In this document: positions 24,022-33,212 of the stretch, in pieces
How positions within the stretch are numbered: position 1 is the stretch's first letter
Layout of the letters: each line of letters opens with the position of its first letter
Assembly: GCF_003334855.1 (NCBI RefSeq)
Contig: NZ_QOWE01000003.1
Coordinates: 310,001-374,000 of the forward strand
Direction of reading: 5' to 3'
DNA length: 64,000 nt
DNA from: Larkinella punicea
GTDB lineage: Bacteria; Bacteroidota; Bacteroidia; Cytophagales; Spirosomataceae
Program-made: the position numbers and the translations under genes
The notes under the pieces: generated by a model
What the model was told of the DNA's origin: nothing
Databases searched by the model: none
What the model saw: only the letters and a program-made list of their open reading frames with translations

Positions 24022-27000
24022 ATGAAAAAACCTGTAAAAATCCTGGTATTTCTGCTGGTTCTGGGCCAAACCCTGGCCTTTGCCCAGAACAACCGTGTGA
24101 CCGGCAAAGTCACCGGTGCCGACAACAAGGCGCTTCCCGGCGTGAATGTGCTGGTGAGCGGAACCACCGTAGGTACGGTTGCCGACGCCGACGGTAACTA
24201 CGCCATCAATGCGCCCTCCGATGCTTCGCTGGTCTTTTCGTACATCAGCTACATCACCCAAACCGTTGCGGTCAACGGCCGTTCGGTGATCAACGTGCAA
24301 CTGGTGGAGGATACCAAAAATCTGAACGAAGTGGTCGTGACGGCCCTCGGGATCAAACGGGAAGCGAAAACGTTGGGGTATGCCACGGCCACGGTCAACG
24401 CCGACCAGATTTCGACCAACCGCAGTCCGAACCTGATGACGGGTTTGCAGGGCAAAATGGCGGGGGTCAACATCTCGACCATGTCGACCGGGCCGGGCGG
24501 CAGTTCCAAAATCCGGATTCGGGGCCAGTCGTCGTTCAGTGGACAAAACAATCCGCTGATTGTGATCAACGGCGTTCCGGTCGATAATTCCAATTATGCA
24601 CTCGGCGGCAATTTTGGAAACCGCTCGGCCAACAGTTCGGACGGGGGCGACGGTCTTTCGAGCATCAACCCCGACGACATCGAAACGATGACGGTTCTGA
24701 AAGGTGCCACGGCAGCCGCCCTGTACGGGTCGCGGGCGAAAGACGGCGTGGTGATGATCACGACCAAAAGCCGGGGGGCTGGCAAAGGCTTCGGGGTGGA
24801 ATACAACACCAATTTTACGACCGACACGCCCCTGGATTTCACGGATTTTCAATATGAATACGGCCAGGGCGAAGGCGGTTTGCGGCCCACGACGCCCAAC
24901 CCGACTTCGGGCGTCTGGAGTTTCGGCGAAAAATTCCAGCCGGGCATGACGCAGGTGCTGTTCGACGGGGAAGTGTATCCCTACGAACCGGTGCGCAACC
25001 GTGTTCGGAAATTCTACAACATCGGGACCAATTTTACGAATACCCTGACGGTTTCCAACAACACCGAGTCGGGCGGTTTCAGCCTTTCATTTGCGAATAC
25101 GGACAACAAAGCCATTACGCCCAATTCGGATTTTAACCGGAAAACCATCAACCTGGGCTTTTCGCAGAACATCAATAAGAATCTGGTCGCCAGCGGGAAT
25201 ATCAACTATTCCAACGAATACAACCGCAATCCGACGCAACTCAACACCCAGGACTTTGCCACGCCCACGGTGGTGATGACCCTGGCGAATTCGATGCCGT
25301 TTGAAGCCCTCAAAAACAACCAGGTGCTGCCCAATGGCGATGAGTTCGTGTTTTCGCGGTTTCTGGTGCGGAACAATCCCTATTATTCGGTGAACTACCA
25401 CTTCGAAAACATCAAGCGTGACCGGCTTTTTGGCAACGTCGCGCTGAAATACCAGTTTACGAAGTGGCTGTATTTGCAGGGACGGCTGGCGCAGGATTTG
25501 TATACCCGGAACCAGGATTACAACATTCCGAATGGGTATGCTCCGATTGCCAAAGCCCCGGCGGGGTACGTCAACGGGTCGTATACGCAGGATGTACGCA
25601 AGTTTGTGGAACGGAATTATGACTTCATTCTGGGCGGAAACCACACGTTCGGGAACATTGGCGTCGATGTAACGCTCGGTGGAAACCAGCGGTTTGTGCG
25701 CATGGATTACAACAGCGTGGCGGTGCAGGATTTTGTGCAACCCGGTTTGTATACCGTAATGAATGGCCGGGTGAAAAACCCCCTGTACAGTTTGTCGGAA
25801 CGGAAAATCAATTCGCTGTACGCGGCTGCGACCATCTCCTACAAGGAGTATCTGTTTCTGAATGCCACCGCGCGGAATGACTGGTTTTCAACACTTTCGC
25901 CCGAAAACCGCAGCATCCTTTACCCCTCTGTGACCGGTAGTTTTGTGTTTTCGCAGGCATTTACCAACCTACCGACCTGGCTGACGTTTGGGAAGATCCG
26001 GGCCGCGTATGCGCAGGTCGGTGACGACAACGTAAGCCCGTATTCCAACGCGCTGTTTTATGCCGTCAACAACAACAACTTCCCGACGCCTTCCGGTCAA
26101 CTGGTTCCGGTGGGGGGCATCAACGCATCGTCGGTGCCGAACCGCAACCTGCGGCCGTTGCGGGTTTCGGAAGCCGAAGGCGGTATTGAGCTGAAATTCT
26201 TCAACAACCGATTGGGCCTCGACTTTACGTATTACCGGAAAATAACCGAAGATCAGATTCTGGCGACGCAGGTTTCGGATGCATCGTCGTATACCAACAA
26301 ACTGATCAACGTCGGCAAAAGCATGAACAAAGGGATCGAGGTATTGCTGACCGGCACCCCGATCAATACTTCCGCATTCCGCTGGGATGTCAGCGCCAAC
26401 ATTGCCTACAACACCTCCGAAGTGCTGACGCTGGGGTTGGGCGTGGCCGATACCATGATCACCGTCGGTGGTTCGGGGGGCAGCACGCTCCGGCAGGTGG
26501 TGGGCAAACCCATTGGCCAATTGTTCACGTTTAACTACCTCCGCGATGCGCAGGGACGGCAGGTTTTCGATAAGGGGAGTGGACGGCCGTTGCGCAACAA
26601 CACGCCGGTGAACGTCGGGAATGCCTTGCCGAAATATTTTGGCGGTTTTACCAATACCTTCAATTACAAGGGAATAACGCTTTCCGCCCTGATCGATTTC
26701 AAATTAGGTCATAAAATGATCGGCGGTCAGAACATGAATTACCTGCGCCACGGTCTGCACAAAAAGACACTCGATGGCCGGGCCGAAGGCTACGTCATTG
26801 GCAAAGGCGTGAACCCGGACGGCGAAGTGAACACGACGCGCTCCGCCGTTCAGCCATTCTACGAAACGCCCAACGTGCTCGGGATTTACGAGGATTTTAT
26901 CTACAACGCCGGGTTCTGGAAACTCCGGCAGCTTACGCTGGGCTACGATTTTACGAAGCTGCTGCCCCAGAAATTCTTTATCAAGGGCATTCGGTTGAGC

Positions 27001-27156
27001 GCCGTTGCCAACAACGTGGCGGTTTTGAAAAAATGGACCGAAAACATGGACCCGGAGATGGTGAACAACGCTTCGGATAATGCGACCGGTCTGGATTTCT
27101 GGCCGAGTCTGCCCCCAACCCGCAGCATGGGTTTCAACCTGAATATCAAGTTTTAA
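24022..27156 (+). CDS. SusC/RagA-type TonB-linked outer membrane transporter
   Basis: A 1044-residue outer membrane protein with signal peptide (MKKPVKILVFLLVLGQTLAFA), an N-terminal carboxypeptidase-like regulatory domain (about 25-105: VTGKVTGADNKALPGVNVLV) and a plug domain (NEVVVTALGIKREAKTLGYA; IRIRGQSSFSGQNNPLIVING). A 22-stranded barrel follows, ending in GFNLNIKF with the terminal aromatic needed for BAM assembly. SusC proteins take oligosaccharides through the outer membrane with TonB energy, in complex with a SusD lipoprotein, encoded here 27 bases downstream. There is no N-terminal signal-transfer (FecR-interacting) domain, in keeping with control by LacI and not by ECF sigma/anti-sigma. 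Confidence 0.95.
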   Translation: MKKPVKILVFLLVLGQTLAFAQNNRVTGKVTGADNKALPGVNVLVSGTTVGTVADADGNYAINAPSDASLVFSYISYITQTVAVNGRSVINVQLVEDTKNLNEVVVTALGIKREAKTLGYATATVNADQISTNRSPNLMTGLQGKMAGVNISTMSTGPGGSSKIRIRGQSSFSGQNNPLIVINGVPVDNSNYALGGNFGNRSANSSDGGDGLSSINPDDIETMTVLKGATAAALYGSRAKDGVVMITTKSRGAGKGFGVEYNTNFTTDTPLDFTDFQYEYGQGEGGLRPTTPNPTSGVWSFGEKFQPGMTQVLFDGEVYPYEPVRNRVRKFYNIGTNFTNTLTVSNNTESGGFSLSFANTDNKAITPNSDFNRKTINLGFSQNINKNLVASGNINYSNEYNRNPTQLNTQDFATPTVVMTLANSMPFEALKNNQVLPNGDEFVFSRFLVRNNPYYSVNYHFENIKRDRLFGNVALKYQFTKWLYLQGRLAQDLYTRNQDYNIPNGYAPIAKAPAGYVNGSYTQDVRKFVERNYDFILGGNHTFGNIGVDVTLGGNQRFVRMDYNSVAVQDFVQPGLYTVMNGRVKNPLYSLSERKINSLYAAATISYKEYLFLNATARNDWFSTLSPENRSILYPSVTGSFVFSQAFTNLPTWLTFGKIRAAYAQVGDDNVSPYSNALFYAVNNNNFPTPSGQLVPVGGINASSVPNRNLRPLRVSEAEGGIELKFFNNRLGLDFTYYRKITEDQILATQVSDASSYTNKLINVGKSMNKGIEVLLTGTPINTSAFRWDVSANIAYNTSEVLTLGLGVADTMITVGGSGGSTLRQVVGKPIGQLFTFNYLRDAQGRQVFDKGSGRPLRNNTPVNVGNALPKYFGGFTNTFNYKGITLSALIDFKLGHKMIGGQNMNYLRHGLHKKTLDGRAEGYVIGKGVNPDGEVNTTRSAVQPFYETPNVLGIYEDFIYNAGFWKLRQLTLGYDFTKLLPQKFFIKGIRLSAVANNVAVLKKWTENMDPEMVNNASDNATGLDFWPSLPPTRSMGFNLNIKF

Positions 27157-27183
27157 TCCGTTGAACGATCCTGAAAAGAAACC

Positions 27184-28731
27184 ATGAAAACGAAACTAAA
27201 ACTCATCTTGAGCTTGCTGACGACGTTCAGTCTGCTCACCGGTTGCGACGATCAATTCGACGAAATCAATACCAACAAAGTTGACCCTACGACGCTGGCG
27301 CCGTCGTTCGTGATGAACAAAGCCATCATCGACGCGACTTACCTCGACGGTTTCGGGACGCTGCAAATGCTGTGTTACGAATTCGGCATTGTGCAGCAGA
27401 TCATCACGCCCTACGGCAGTTCGCTGGCCGGAGCCAACTACAACCAGAACAACGTGAGCAACACGCCCCTGGTCTGGCAGAATTTTTACCGGAACGTGCT
27501 GAAACAGATTGTCGATGTCGTCGAGAAAACGAAAGAAGATGCCAACCGAACCAATCTGTACCACTCGGCGCGGATCTGGAAGGCGTATGCCTTTATGATT
27601 TTGACCGACACCTACGGCGATATTCCGTATACCGAAGCGGCCAAGGGTTACATCAGCGAAATTACCTCGCCGAAATACGACTCGCAGGAAGTGATTTACA
27701 AGGACATCCTGAAGGAACTGGACGAAGCCTCGGCGGCCCTGGATGCGACGAAAGCCATTGAAACGACCGACGTTTTATACGGCGGCAATGTGGCCAAATG
27801 GAAAAAACTCGGGTATTCGCTGATGTTGCGGGCCGCCATGCGCCTGACCAAAGTAGACCCGACCACCGCCAGAACCTACGTAACCAAAGCCGTGACCGGT
27901 GGGGTCATGCAGTCCAACGATGACAACTCGGTGATGCGGCACACGGCTTTGTATAACAACTGGATTGCCAACCACTTACAGGCCCGCGAGAAAACCAATT
28001 TTTACCTGACTGCGCCGTTTGTGAATTACCTCAAGACCAACAACGATCCGCGTCTGGGTTCAATTGCCGTCCGGTATGTGGGCGCGAAAGGCGGGCCGGA
28101 GCAGGTGGCCTCCCGCGCTTCGACCGATCCGAAAGTGCAGATTGGCATGCCGATGGGCTACGACAACGTGACGGTTTCGACCCCGGCGGTTCTGGCGCAA
28201 TACGGCGTTGCCAGCCTCTGGGATTTCACGCAGGTCAACCTGAACACGGTGTTGAAACTGGACGCGCCGGAGTTTCACGTCACGCACTCGCAAACGCAAT
28301 TGCTGCTGGCTGAAGCCGCCGTGCGTGGCTGGGTGACGGGGAATGCGGCTGATTTTTATGCCAAAGGCATTCGGGCCAACATGGAGCAGATGGCTTCGTA
28401 CGACGCCACAGCCGCCATCAAGGAAGATGCCATTCAGGCGTATCTGGCGGCTCATCCCTTCGATACGGCCAGGGCGCTGGAGCTAATCAATACGCAATAC
28501 TGGGTGTCGTCGTTCCTGAACGGCCCCGAACTGTTTGCCAATTTCCGCCGAAGCGGCTTTCCGACTTTATCCAAAAACCCCTATCCGGCTTCTGAAATAA
28601 CCGAGGATTTCATTCGCCGGATGCCGTACCCCGACAGTGAAACCATTGTCAACCAGCAAAATGTCAATGCCGCCATCGCCCGGCAGGGGCCAAATACGTT
28701 GAGTACGCGGGTTTGGTGGGATAAGAAGTAA
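27184..28731 (+). CDS. SusD/RagB-type surface glycan-binding lipoprotein (SusD-like_2)
   Basis: A 515-residue lipoprotein: MKTKLKLILSLLTTFSLLTG precedes Cys21, followed by DDQFDEINTNKVDPTT, the common start of the SusD-like_2 group. TPR-like helices with WKAYAFMILTDTYGDIPYTEA and the C-terminal NTLSTRVWWDKK are group features. It caps the SusC barrel and captures ligand on the cell surface. The gene follows susC with a 27-base gap and is followed by an imperfect hairpin at 28744-28839, which may lower expression of the enzymes downstream relative to the transporter. Confidence 0.93.
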   Translation: MKTKLKLILSLLTTFSLLTGCDDQFDEINTNKVDPTTLAPSFVMNKAIIDATYLDGFGTLQMLCYEFGIVQQIITPYGSSLAGANYNQNNVSNTPLVWQNFYRNVLKQIVDVVEKTKEDANRTNLYHSARIWKAYAFMILTDTYGDIPYTEAAKGYISEITSPKYDSQEVIYKDILKELDEASAALDATKAIETTDVLYGGNVAKWKKLGYSLMLRAAMRLTKVDPTTARTYVTKAVTGGVMQSNDDNSVMRHTALYNNWIANHLQAREKTNFYLTAPFVNYLKTNNDPRLGSIAVRYVGAKGGPEQVASRASTDPKVQIGMPMGYDNVTVSTPAVLAQYGVASLWDFTQVNLNTVLKLDAPEFHVTHSQTQLLLAEAAVRGWVTGNAADFYAKGIRANMEQMASYDATAAIKEDAIQAYLAAHPFDTARALELINTQYWVSSFLNGPELFANFRRSGFPTLSKNPYPASEITEDFIRRMPYPDSETIVNQQNVNAAIARQGPNTLSTRVWWDKK

Positions 28732-28743
28732 AGTTAAAAAGTT

Positions 28744-28839
28744 ATTTCGCGGAGTTGAGCGGAGGGAAAGGAGTTTAGCGGAGTTATTTTTTCTCTACTT
28801 TACTCCGCTCAACCGCTCGGGCGGCCCCGTCCGCGAAAC
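28744..28839. repeat. Imperfect inverted repeat after susD
   Basis: The left part (TTTCGCGGAGTTGAGCGGA) can pair with the right part (CCGCTCAACCGCTCGG to CCGTCCGCGAAAC) with internal loops. The word GGAGTTGAGCGGAG recurs. It may act as an attenuator between the SusCD genes and the dehydratase gene. Confidence 0.5.
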
Positions 28840-28859
28840 AAAATCTTGACCCTTAACAT

Positions 28860-30095
28860 ATGAAATCCTCGAAAGTATCCCGGCGCACCGCCATTCAGTC
28901 GGTTCTGGGCGTAGCGGGCACCGCGATCACGGCTTTGCCCCAGTCATCCTATGCCTCCAGCCCCGGCCAGTTCCGGGATTATGGCAAGGTGAAAATCACC
29001 AAACTGGAAACCTTTCTGGTCAAACCCCGCTGGATTTTCCTGAAAATACACACCGACGTGGGCGTGGTGGGGCTGGGCGAACCCCTGCTGGAAGGCCGGG
29101 CGTTGACGATCCAAACCGCCATCAAGGAAGTCGAGCCGTATCTGATTGGCAAAGATCCCCGACACATTATTCACCACTGGCAGGCCATTTACCGGCACGC
29201 GTTTTACCGGGGCGGTCCCATTTTGACGAGCGCCCTGAGCGGGATCGATCACGCGTTGTGGGACATCAAAGGCAAGCTGCTGAACGTGCCGGTTTATGAA
29301 CTGTTTGGTGGCCCTACCCGCGACCGCGTGCGAATTTATGGCCGGGCGAGTAATGCCGAAGACATGAAAAAACGGAAGGCGGAAGGCTATACGGTGATTA
29401 AAACCGGGATTGCCAAGAAAAATCCGGCCAATATTGTGGAGAACCCCCAGTTTGTGAAGTACGCAATCGATAATTTTGCCTCGCTTCGGGAAGCCGGTGG
29501 GCCGGAAATGGACATTGCCATCGACTTTCACGGGGCCATTTCGCCCCAACTGGCCAAGGTGCTGATCAAGGGGCTGGAACCGTATCAGCCGATGTTTATC
29601 GAAGAACCGTGTCAGGCGCAGAACGTGGATACGATGGTGGACATCGCGCGCGGAACCCATTTACCCATTGCCACCGGCGAGCGGATTTTTACGAAATGGG
29701 GCTTCCGCGAGATTCTGGAAAAGGGTGCCGCCAGCATCATCCAGCCGGATCTTTGCCACGCAGGCGGGATTACGGAAGGGCGGATCATCGCCGGCATGGC
29801 CGAAGCCTATTACGTGCCAATTGCCCCGCACAACCCGATGGGACCCATTTCGCTGGCGGTCGGCTTGCATCTGGCCGCGAGCGTACCCAATTTTCTGGTA
29901 CAGGAGCAGGTTTCGCTGGGTGAGGGCTACCTGAAAAAACCGTTTAAACTGGAAAAAGACGGGACGGTTTTGATTCCGTCGGGGCCGGGTCTGGGCGTCG
30001 AACTCGATGAGGCTCAGCTCAAAGACAAAATTGGCCACGACTGGAAAAACCCGGAAACCTACAATGCGCTGGACGGTTCCGTCGTCGACTGGTAA
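28860..30095 (+). CDS. dgoD: Galactonate dehydratase, Tat-exported form
   Basis: The 411-residue protein aligns closely, from memory, with E. coli DgoD after an extra N-terminal segment of about 40 residues. Matching words are WIFLKIHTDVGVVGLGEP, YRHAFYRGGPILTSALSGID, ALWDIKGKLLNVPVYEL and HAGGITEGRIIAGMAEAY. Metal ligands are Asp222, Glu248 and Glu274, and the acid-base pair is His224 (DFHG) and His324 (APHNPMGP). The reaction turns D-galactonate into 2-keto-3-deoxygalactonate. The extra N-terminus contains VSRRTAIQSVLGVAGTAITALP and looks like a twin-arginine signal, implying the step happens in the periplasm; E. coli DgoD is cytoplasmic. A different but related aldonate remains possible. 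Confidence 0.88.
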   Translation: MKSSKVSRRTAIQSVLGVAGTAITALPQSSYASSPGQFRDYGKVKITKLETFLVKPRWIFLKIHTDVGVVGLGEPLLEGRALTIQTAIKEVEPYLIGKDPRHIIHHWQAIYRHAFYRGGPILTSALSGIDHALWDIKGKLLNVPVYELFGGPTRDRVRIYGRASNAEDMKKRKAEGYTVIKTGIAKKNPANIVENPQFVKYAIDNFASLREAGGPEMDIAIDFHGAISPQLAKVLIKGLEPYQPMFIEEPCQAQNVDTMVDIARGTHLPIATGERIFTKWGFREILEKGAASIIQPDLCHAGGITEGRIIAGMAEAYYVPIAPHNPMGPISLAVGLHLAASVPNFLVQEQVSLGEGYLKKPFKLEKDGTVLIPSGPGLGVELDEAQLKDKIGHDWKNPETYNALDGSVVDW

Positions 30096-30109
30096 TTGAT
30101 TTACGGTTG

Positions 30110-30163
30110 TCGGTATACGGTTTTTCGGTGCAAATGCGTCAGCCACCGTAAACTGTATACCGA
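30110..30163. repeat. Inverted repeat between dgoD and dgoK (CGGTATAC words)
   Basis: TCGGTATACGGTTTTTCGGTG pairs imperfectly with CACCGTAAACTGTATACCGA around a short loop. The words TTACGGTT and GTATAC recur in both arms. Confidence 0.6.
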
Positions 30164-30197
30164 AAACCCAACACCTAAACTTAAACGAGACTAGTGA

Positions 30198-31196
30198 ATG
30201 AGTACTTATTTATTGTGTTGTGACTGGGGGACTTCTTTTTTTCGATTGCGACTCATTAACCGGTCCGATTATCGATTGATCGAAGAAGTTACTTCGCAGC
30301 AAGGTATCGCCAGTATTTACACCAACTGGAAAGCGATTGGGGAACGGGCTGGCATTGGAAAGGAACAGTTCTTTCGGGATGCGCTGCTAAAACAGATCGA
30401 TTTACTGGCCAGCAACGCCGGAATTAAACTGGATCAGGTTCCGGTGGCGGTTTCGGGTATGGCTTCTTCCTCTATAGGAATGGATGAAATACCATATGCT
30501 TCATTGCCGTTCGCGATGGATGGCAGTCAGGCCAGTTTTCGCCACTTCGATGCGACCGAAACGTTTCCGCACGAGCTGATTTTGATTTCCGGCGTGCGGA
30601 GCCAGGAAGACGTGATGCGGGGCGAAGAAACGCAGTTGATTGGCTTGACGGCCCTCCTCGACCGGGAAGGAAACCGCCCCAACGAAGCCATTTTCATCTT
30701 TCCGGGCACCCATTCCAAGCACATGTACGTGCAGGGGGGCCAACTGCTGAATTTTGAAACGTATATGACCGGCGAGGTTTTCAACCTGATGGCTTCCACC
30801 AGTATTTTAAAAGACTCCGTGGATGTCAGTGGTTTTAACGACTTTTCGGAGGGCAATCTGGCCGCATTTAAAGCGGGTCTTTCGGAGGCCGGTTCGCCCT
30901 TGTTGAACCGACTGTTTACGGTCAGAACTAATCAATTGTTTGGGAATTTAACAAAGCAGCAAAATGCGTTTTACCTGAGTGGATTGTTGATTGGTGCCGA
31001 ACTAAAACCGCTTCAGGAAAAGGAAAACTGGCAACTGGTTTTGTGCAGTGGAACCAACTTATTTCCCTTTTATAAACAGGCGATTGAAGACCTGAAGTTA
31101 GCCGGCCGAACGACCACCATGGCCGCCGAGCGGATTGACAAAGCCGCCATTATTGGGCAGGTTATTCTGTTTCAGAACCAGAACCTAAACGTCTAA
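30198..31196 (+). CDS. dgoK: 2-dehydro-3-deoxygalactonokinase
   Basis: The 332-residue protein is a DgoK-family sugar-acid kinase of the ASKHA fold. The phosphate-1 loop is LLCCDWGTSFFRLRLIN (about residues 5-21), and FIFPGTHSKHMYVQGG (about 168-183) is the family's diagnostic central motif; ISGVRSQEDVMRGEETQLIG is also conserved. It phosphorylates 2-keto-3-deoxygalactonate with ATP at O6 in the cytoplasm. It precedes the matching aldolase by 11 bases, so kinase and aldolase are cotranscribed. The start ATG follows the repeat at 30110-30163. No signal peptide is present, so the substrate must be imported first. Confidence 0.92.
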   Translation: MSTYLLCCDWGTSFFRLRLINRSDYRLIEEVTSQQGIASIYTNWKAIGERAGIGKEQFFRDALLKQIDLLASNAGIKLDQVPVAVSGMASSSIGMDEIPYASLPFAMDGSQASFRHFDATETFPHELILISGVRSQEDVMRGEETQLIGLTALLDREGNRPNEAIFIFPGTHSKHMYVQGGQLLNFETYMTGEVFNLMASTSILKDSVDVSGFNDFSEGNLAAFKAGLSEAGSPLLNRLFTVRTNQLFGNLTKQQNAFYLSGLLIGAELKPLQEKENWQLVLCSGTNLFPFYKQAIEDLKLAGRTTTMAAERIDKAAIIGQVILFQNQNLNV

Positions 31197-31207
31197 GCTG
31201 TTTTCGA

Positions 31208-31852
31208 ATGAGTCAAACTCTTTTTTCGTGGGATTTATTTAAAAAAGCCCCCATCATCGGAATTGTCAGAAATCTGGCGGTTGAGGATGTAATTCAAATC
31301 CTGCCGATTTATCGAAATGCCGGACTTACCACCATTGAAATTACGATGAATACCCCCGGTGCCGAGGACCTGATCCGGTATGCCGTTGCGCAGGAACAGA
31401 CCGGGCTGAACATTGGTGCCGGAACGGTTTGCACGGAGCCGGAACTGGAGCGGGCGCTGGCGGCTGGTGCGCAGTTTATCGTAACGCCCATCCTCAACGA
31501 GAATGTGATCCGGACGTGTGTGGCGCGGAACATCCCCATCTTTCCGGGTGCTTTTACACCCTCCGAAATTTACAAAGCCTGGTCGCTGGGAGCCAGCATG
31601 GTCAAGGTTTTTCCCGCGGTTTCCCTCGGTCATTCGTATCTGAAAGAAGTCAAAGGGCCGCTGAATCAGATCAGGCTGGTGCCAACCGGCGGGGTGAGTC
31701 TCGCCAACATGAGGGACTTCCTGAAAGCCGGAGCCGACGGACTGGGGATTGGTGGGCAACTCTTTGATAATAAGTTAATTAAACAGAAAGATTGGGGCGG
31801 TTTACAGCAGCATTTCCGGCAGTTTGTCAACCAGCTCACGGCCAGTCAATGA
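31208..31852 (+). CDS. dgoA: 2-dehydro-3-deoxy-6-phosphogalactonate aldolase (KDPG/KDPGal class I)
   Basis: A 214-residue class I aldolase. The catalytic Glu is in TTIEITMNTP (about residue 42), the Schiff-base Lys in SLGASMVKVFPA (about 133) and a phosphate-binding segment in LVPTGGVSLANM. It splits 2-keto-3-deoxy-6-phosphogalactonate to pyruvate and D-glyceraldehyde-3-phosphate, completing the DeLey-Doudoroff route. KDPG (Eda) and KDPGal aldolases are hard to tell apart by motif; the adjacent dgoD and dgoK favour the galacto form. Confidence 0.88.
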   Translation: MSQTLFSWDLFKKAPIIGIVRNLAVEDVIQILPIYRNAGLTTIEITMNTPGAEDLIRYAVAQEQTGLNIGAGTVCTEPELERALAAGAQFIVTPILNENVIRTCVARNIPIFPGAFTPSEIYKAWSLGASMVKVFPAVSLGHSYLKEVKGPLNQIRLVPTGGVSLANMRDFLKAGADGLGIGGQLFDNKLIKQKDWGGLQQHFRQFVNQLTASQ

Positions 31853-31901
31853 GTTCCACCTGACGTTTCCTACTGACTATTCACCCAAGACCCTAACCCG
31901 C

Positions 31902-33206
31902 GTGTCGACCGTTCAAATTAAAAATTACCGCTGGATTGTTGTCGCGCTGGTGTTTTTAGCGACCACCATCAATTACCTTGATCGCCAGATTATCGGCTTG
32001 TTGAAACCCATTCTCGAAACCGAATTCAACTGGACGGAAACGGATTATGCCCGGATTGTGATGGCGTTTACGGCCGCCTACGCCATTGGCCTGGGGCTTT
32101 CGGGCTGGCTGATCGACAAAACCGGTACCAAGCTCGGCTATACAATCACCATTGTTTTCTGGAGCGTGGCCGGGATGCTCCACGCCGTGGCCCGTGGAGC
32201 CGTGGGGTTCGGTCTGGCGCGGATTGGGCTCGGGCTCGGCGAAGCCGGTAATTTTCCGGCGGCTGTCAAAACCGTGGCTGAGTGGTTTCCCAAAAAAGAA
32301 CGCGGACTGGCGACCGGTATTTTCAATTCGGGAACCAGCGTCGGCGTTGTGCTGGCGTTGGTGCTGGTGCCCTGGATATTAAGTGCCTACGGCTGGCAGG
32401 AAGTGTTCTGGATTACCGGCGGTCTGGGCTTCGTCTGGCTGATTTTCTGGTTGATTTTTTACGACATTCCTGCCCGGCAAAAACGCCTGACTTCAGAAGA
32501 ATTTTTGCTCATAACGAATGGGCAGGAAAAGGAAGAAAACTTAGCCGACGGCCATGTTTCGATCCAGTGGTTTAAACTGTTCACACTGCCGCAAACCTGG
32601 GCGTTCATCACTGGAAAAGCACTGATCGATCCGATTTTCTGGTTCTTTTTATTCTGGCTGCCGTCCTATTTTTCAAGCACTTACAACCTGGATTTAAAAA
32701 AAATAAGCCCGGAGTTAATGATCATTTATACCGCCACAACCGTAGGCAGCATTGGCGGTGGGTATTTCTCATCGTGGCTCATTAAAGCGGGCTGGCCGAC
32801 CCTGAAAGCCCGCAAAACCGCCTTGTTCATTTTTGCCATTCTGGAAGTATCGATCATTCTGGCGCAATTTGCTACCAACGTCTGGATGGTCGTCGCGCTG
32901 ATCAGTCTGGCGGTGGCGGTGCATCAGGCCTGGGCCACGAACATCTTCACGATGGCTTCCGATCTTTTTCCCAAACAGGCCGTTAGCTCGGTGGTTGGCA
33001 TTGGCGGAATGGCCGGAGCGGTTGGCGGAATCTTTTTTCCGATGCTCGTGGGGGATTTACTGGACACTTACAAAGCCGCCGGTAATCTGTCGGCAGGGTA
33101 TAATATTCTGTTCACCATTTGCGGATTTACGTATTTAATTGTCTGGACGATTATCCATTTCTTAACCAGAAAGGCTAAATTGGTCGAGTTAAATCAATTG
33201 ATCTGA
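31902..33206 (+). CDS. MFS sugar-acid permease (ACS family, ExuT/DgoT-like)
   Basis: About 434 residues from a GTG at 31902; a TTG at 31824 would add 26 polar residues and overlap the aldolase gene, which is less plausible. The first helix is followed by TINYLDRQIIGLLKP, the diagnostic anion:cation symporter motif of hexuronate and galactonate carriers, and the loop between helices 2 and 3 contains GWLIDKTGTKLGY (motif A). Further marks are GEAGNFPAAVKTVAEWFPKK and GIFNSGTSVG. Twelve helices are predicted. In E. coli DgoT takes up galactonate with protons; here, since the dehydratases appear exported, it may take up the keto-deoxy acid. The sulfatase start is 7 bases downstream. Confidence 0.9.
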   Translation: MSTVQIKNYRWIVVALVFLATTINYLDRQIIGLLKPILETEFNWTETDYARIVMAFTAAYAIGLGLSGWLIDKTGTKLGYTITIVFWSVAGMLHAVARGAVGFGLARIGLGLGEAGNFPAAVKTVAEWFPKKERGLATGIFNSGTSVGVVLALVLVPWILSAYGWQEVFWITGGLGFVWLIFWLIFYDIPARQKRLTSEEFLLITNGQEKEENLADGHVSIQWFKLFTLPQTWAFITGKALIDPIFWFFLFWLPSYFSSTYNLDLKKISPELMIIYTATTVGSIGGGYFSSWLIKAGWPTLKARKTALFIFAILEVSIILAQFATNVWMVVALISLAVAVHQAWATNIFTMASDLFPKQAVSSVVGIGGMAGAVGGIFFPMLVGDLLDTYKAAGNLSAGYNILFTICGFTYLIVWTIIHFLTRKAKLVELNQLI

Positions 33207-33212
33207 TTCCGA

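Noticed and set aside
31824-31901. TTG start of the MFS gene overlapping the aldolase
   Set aside because: The added 26 residues are not like an MFS N-terminus; the GTG at 31902 places the start just before the first helix.
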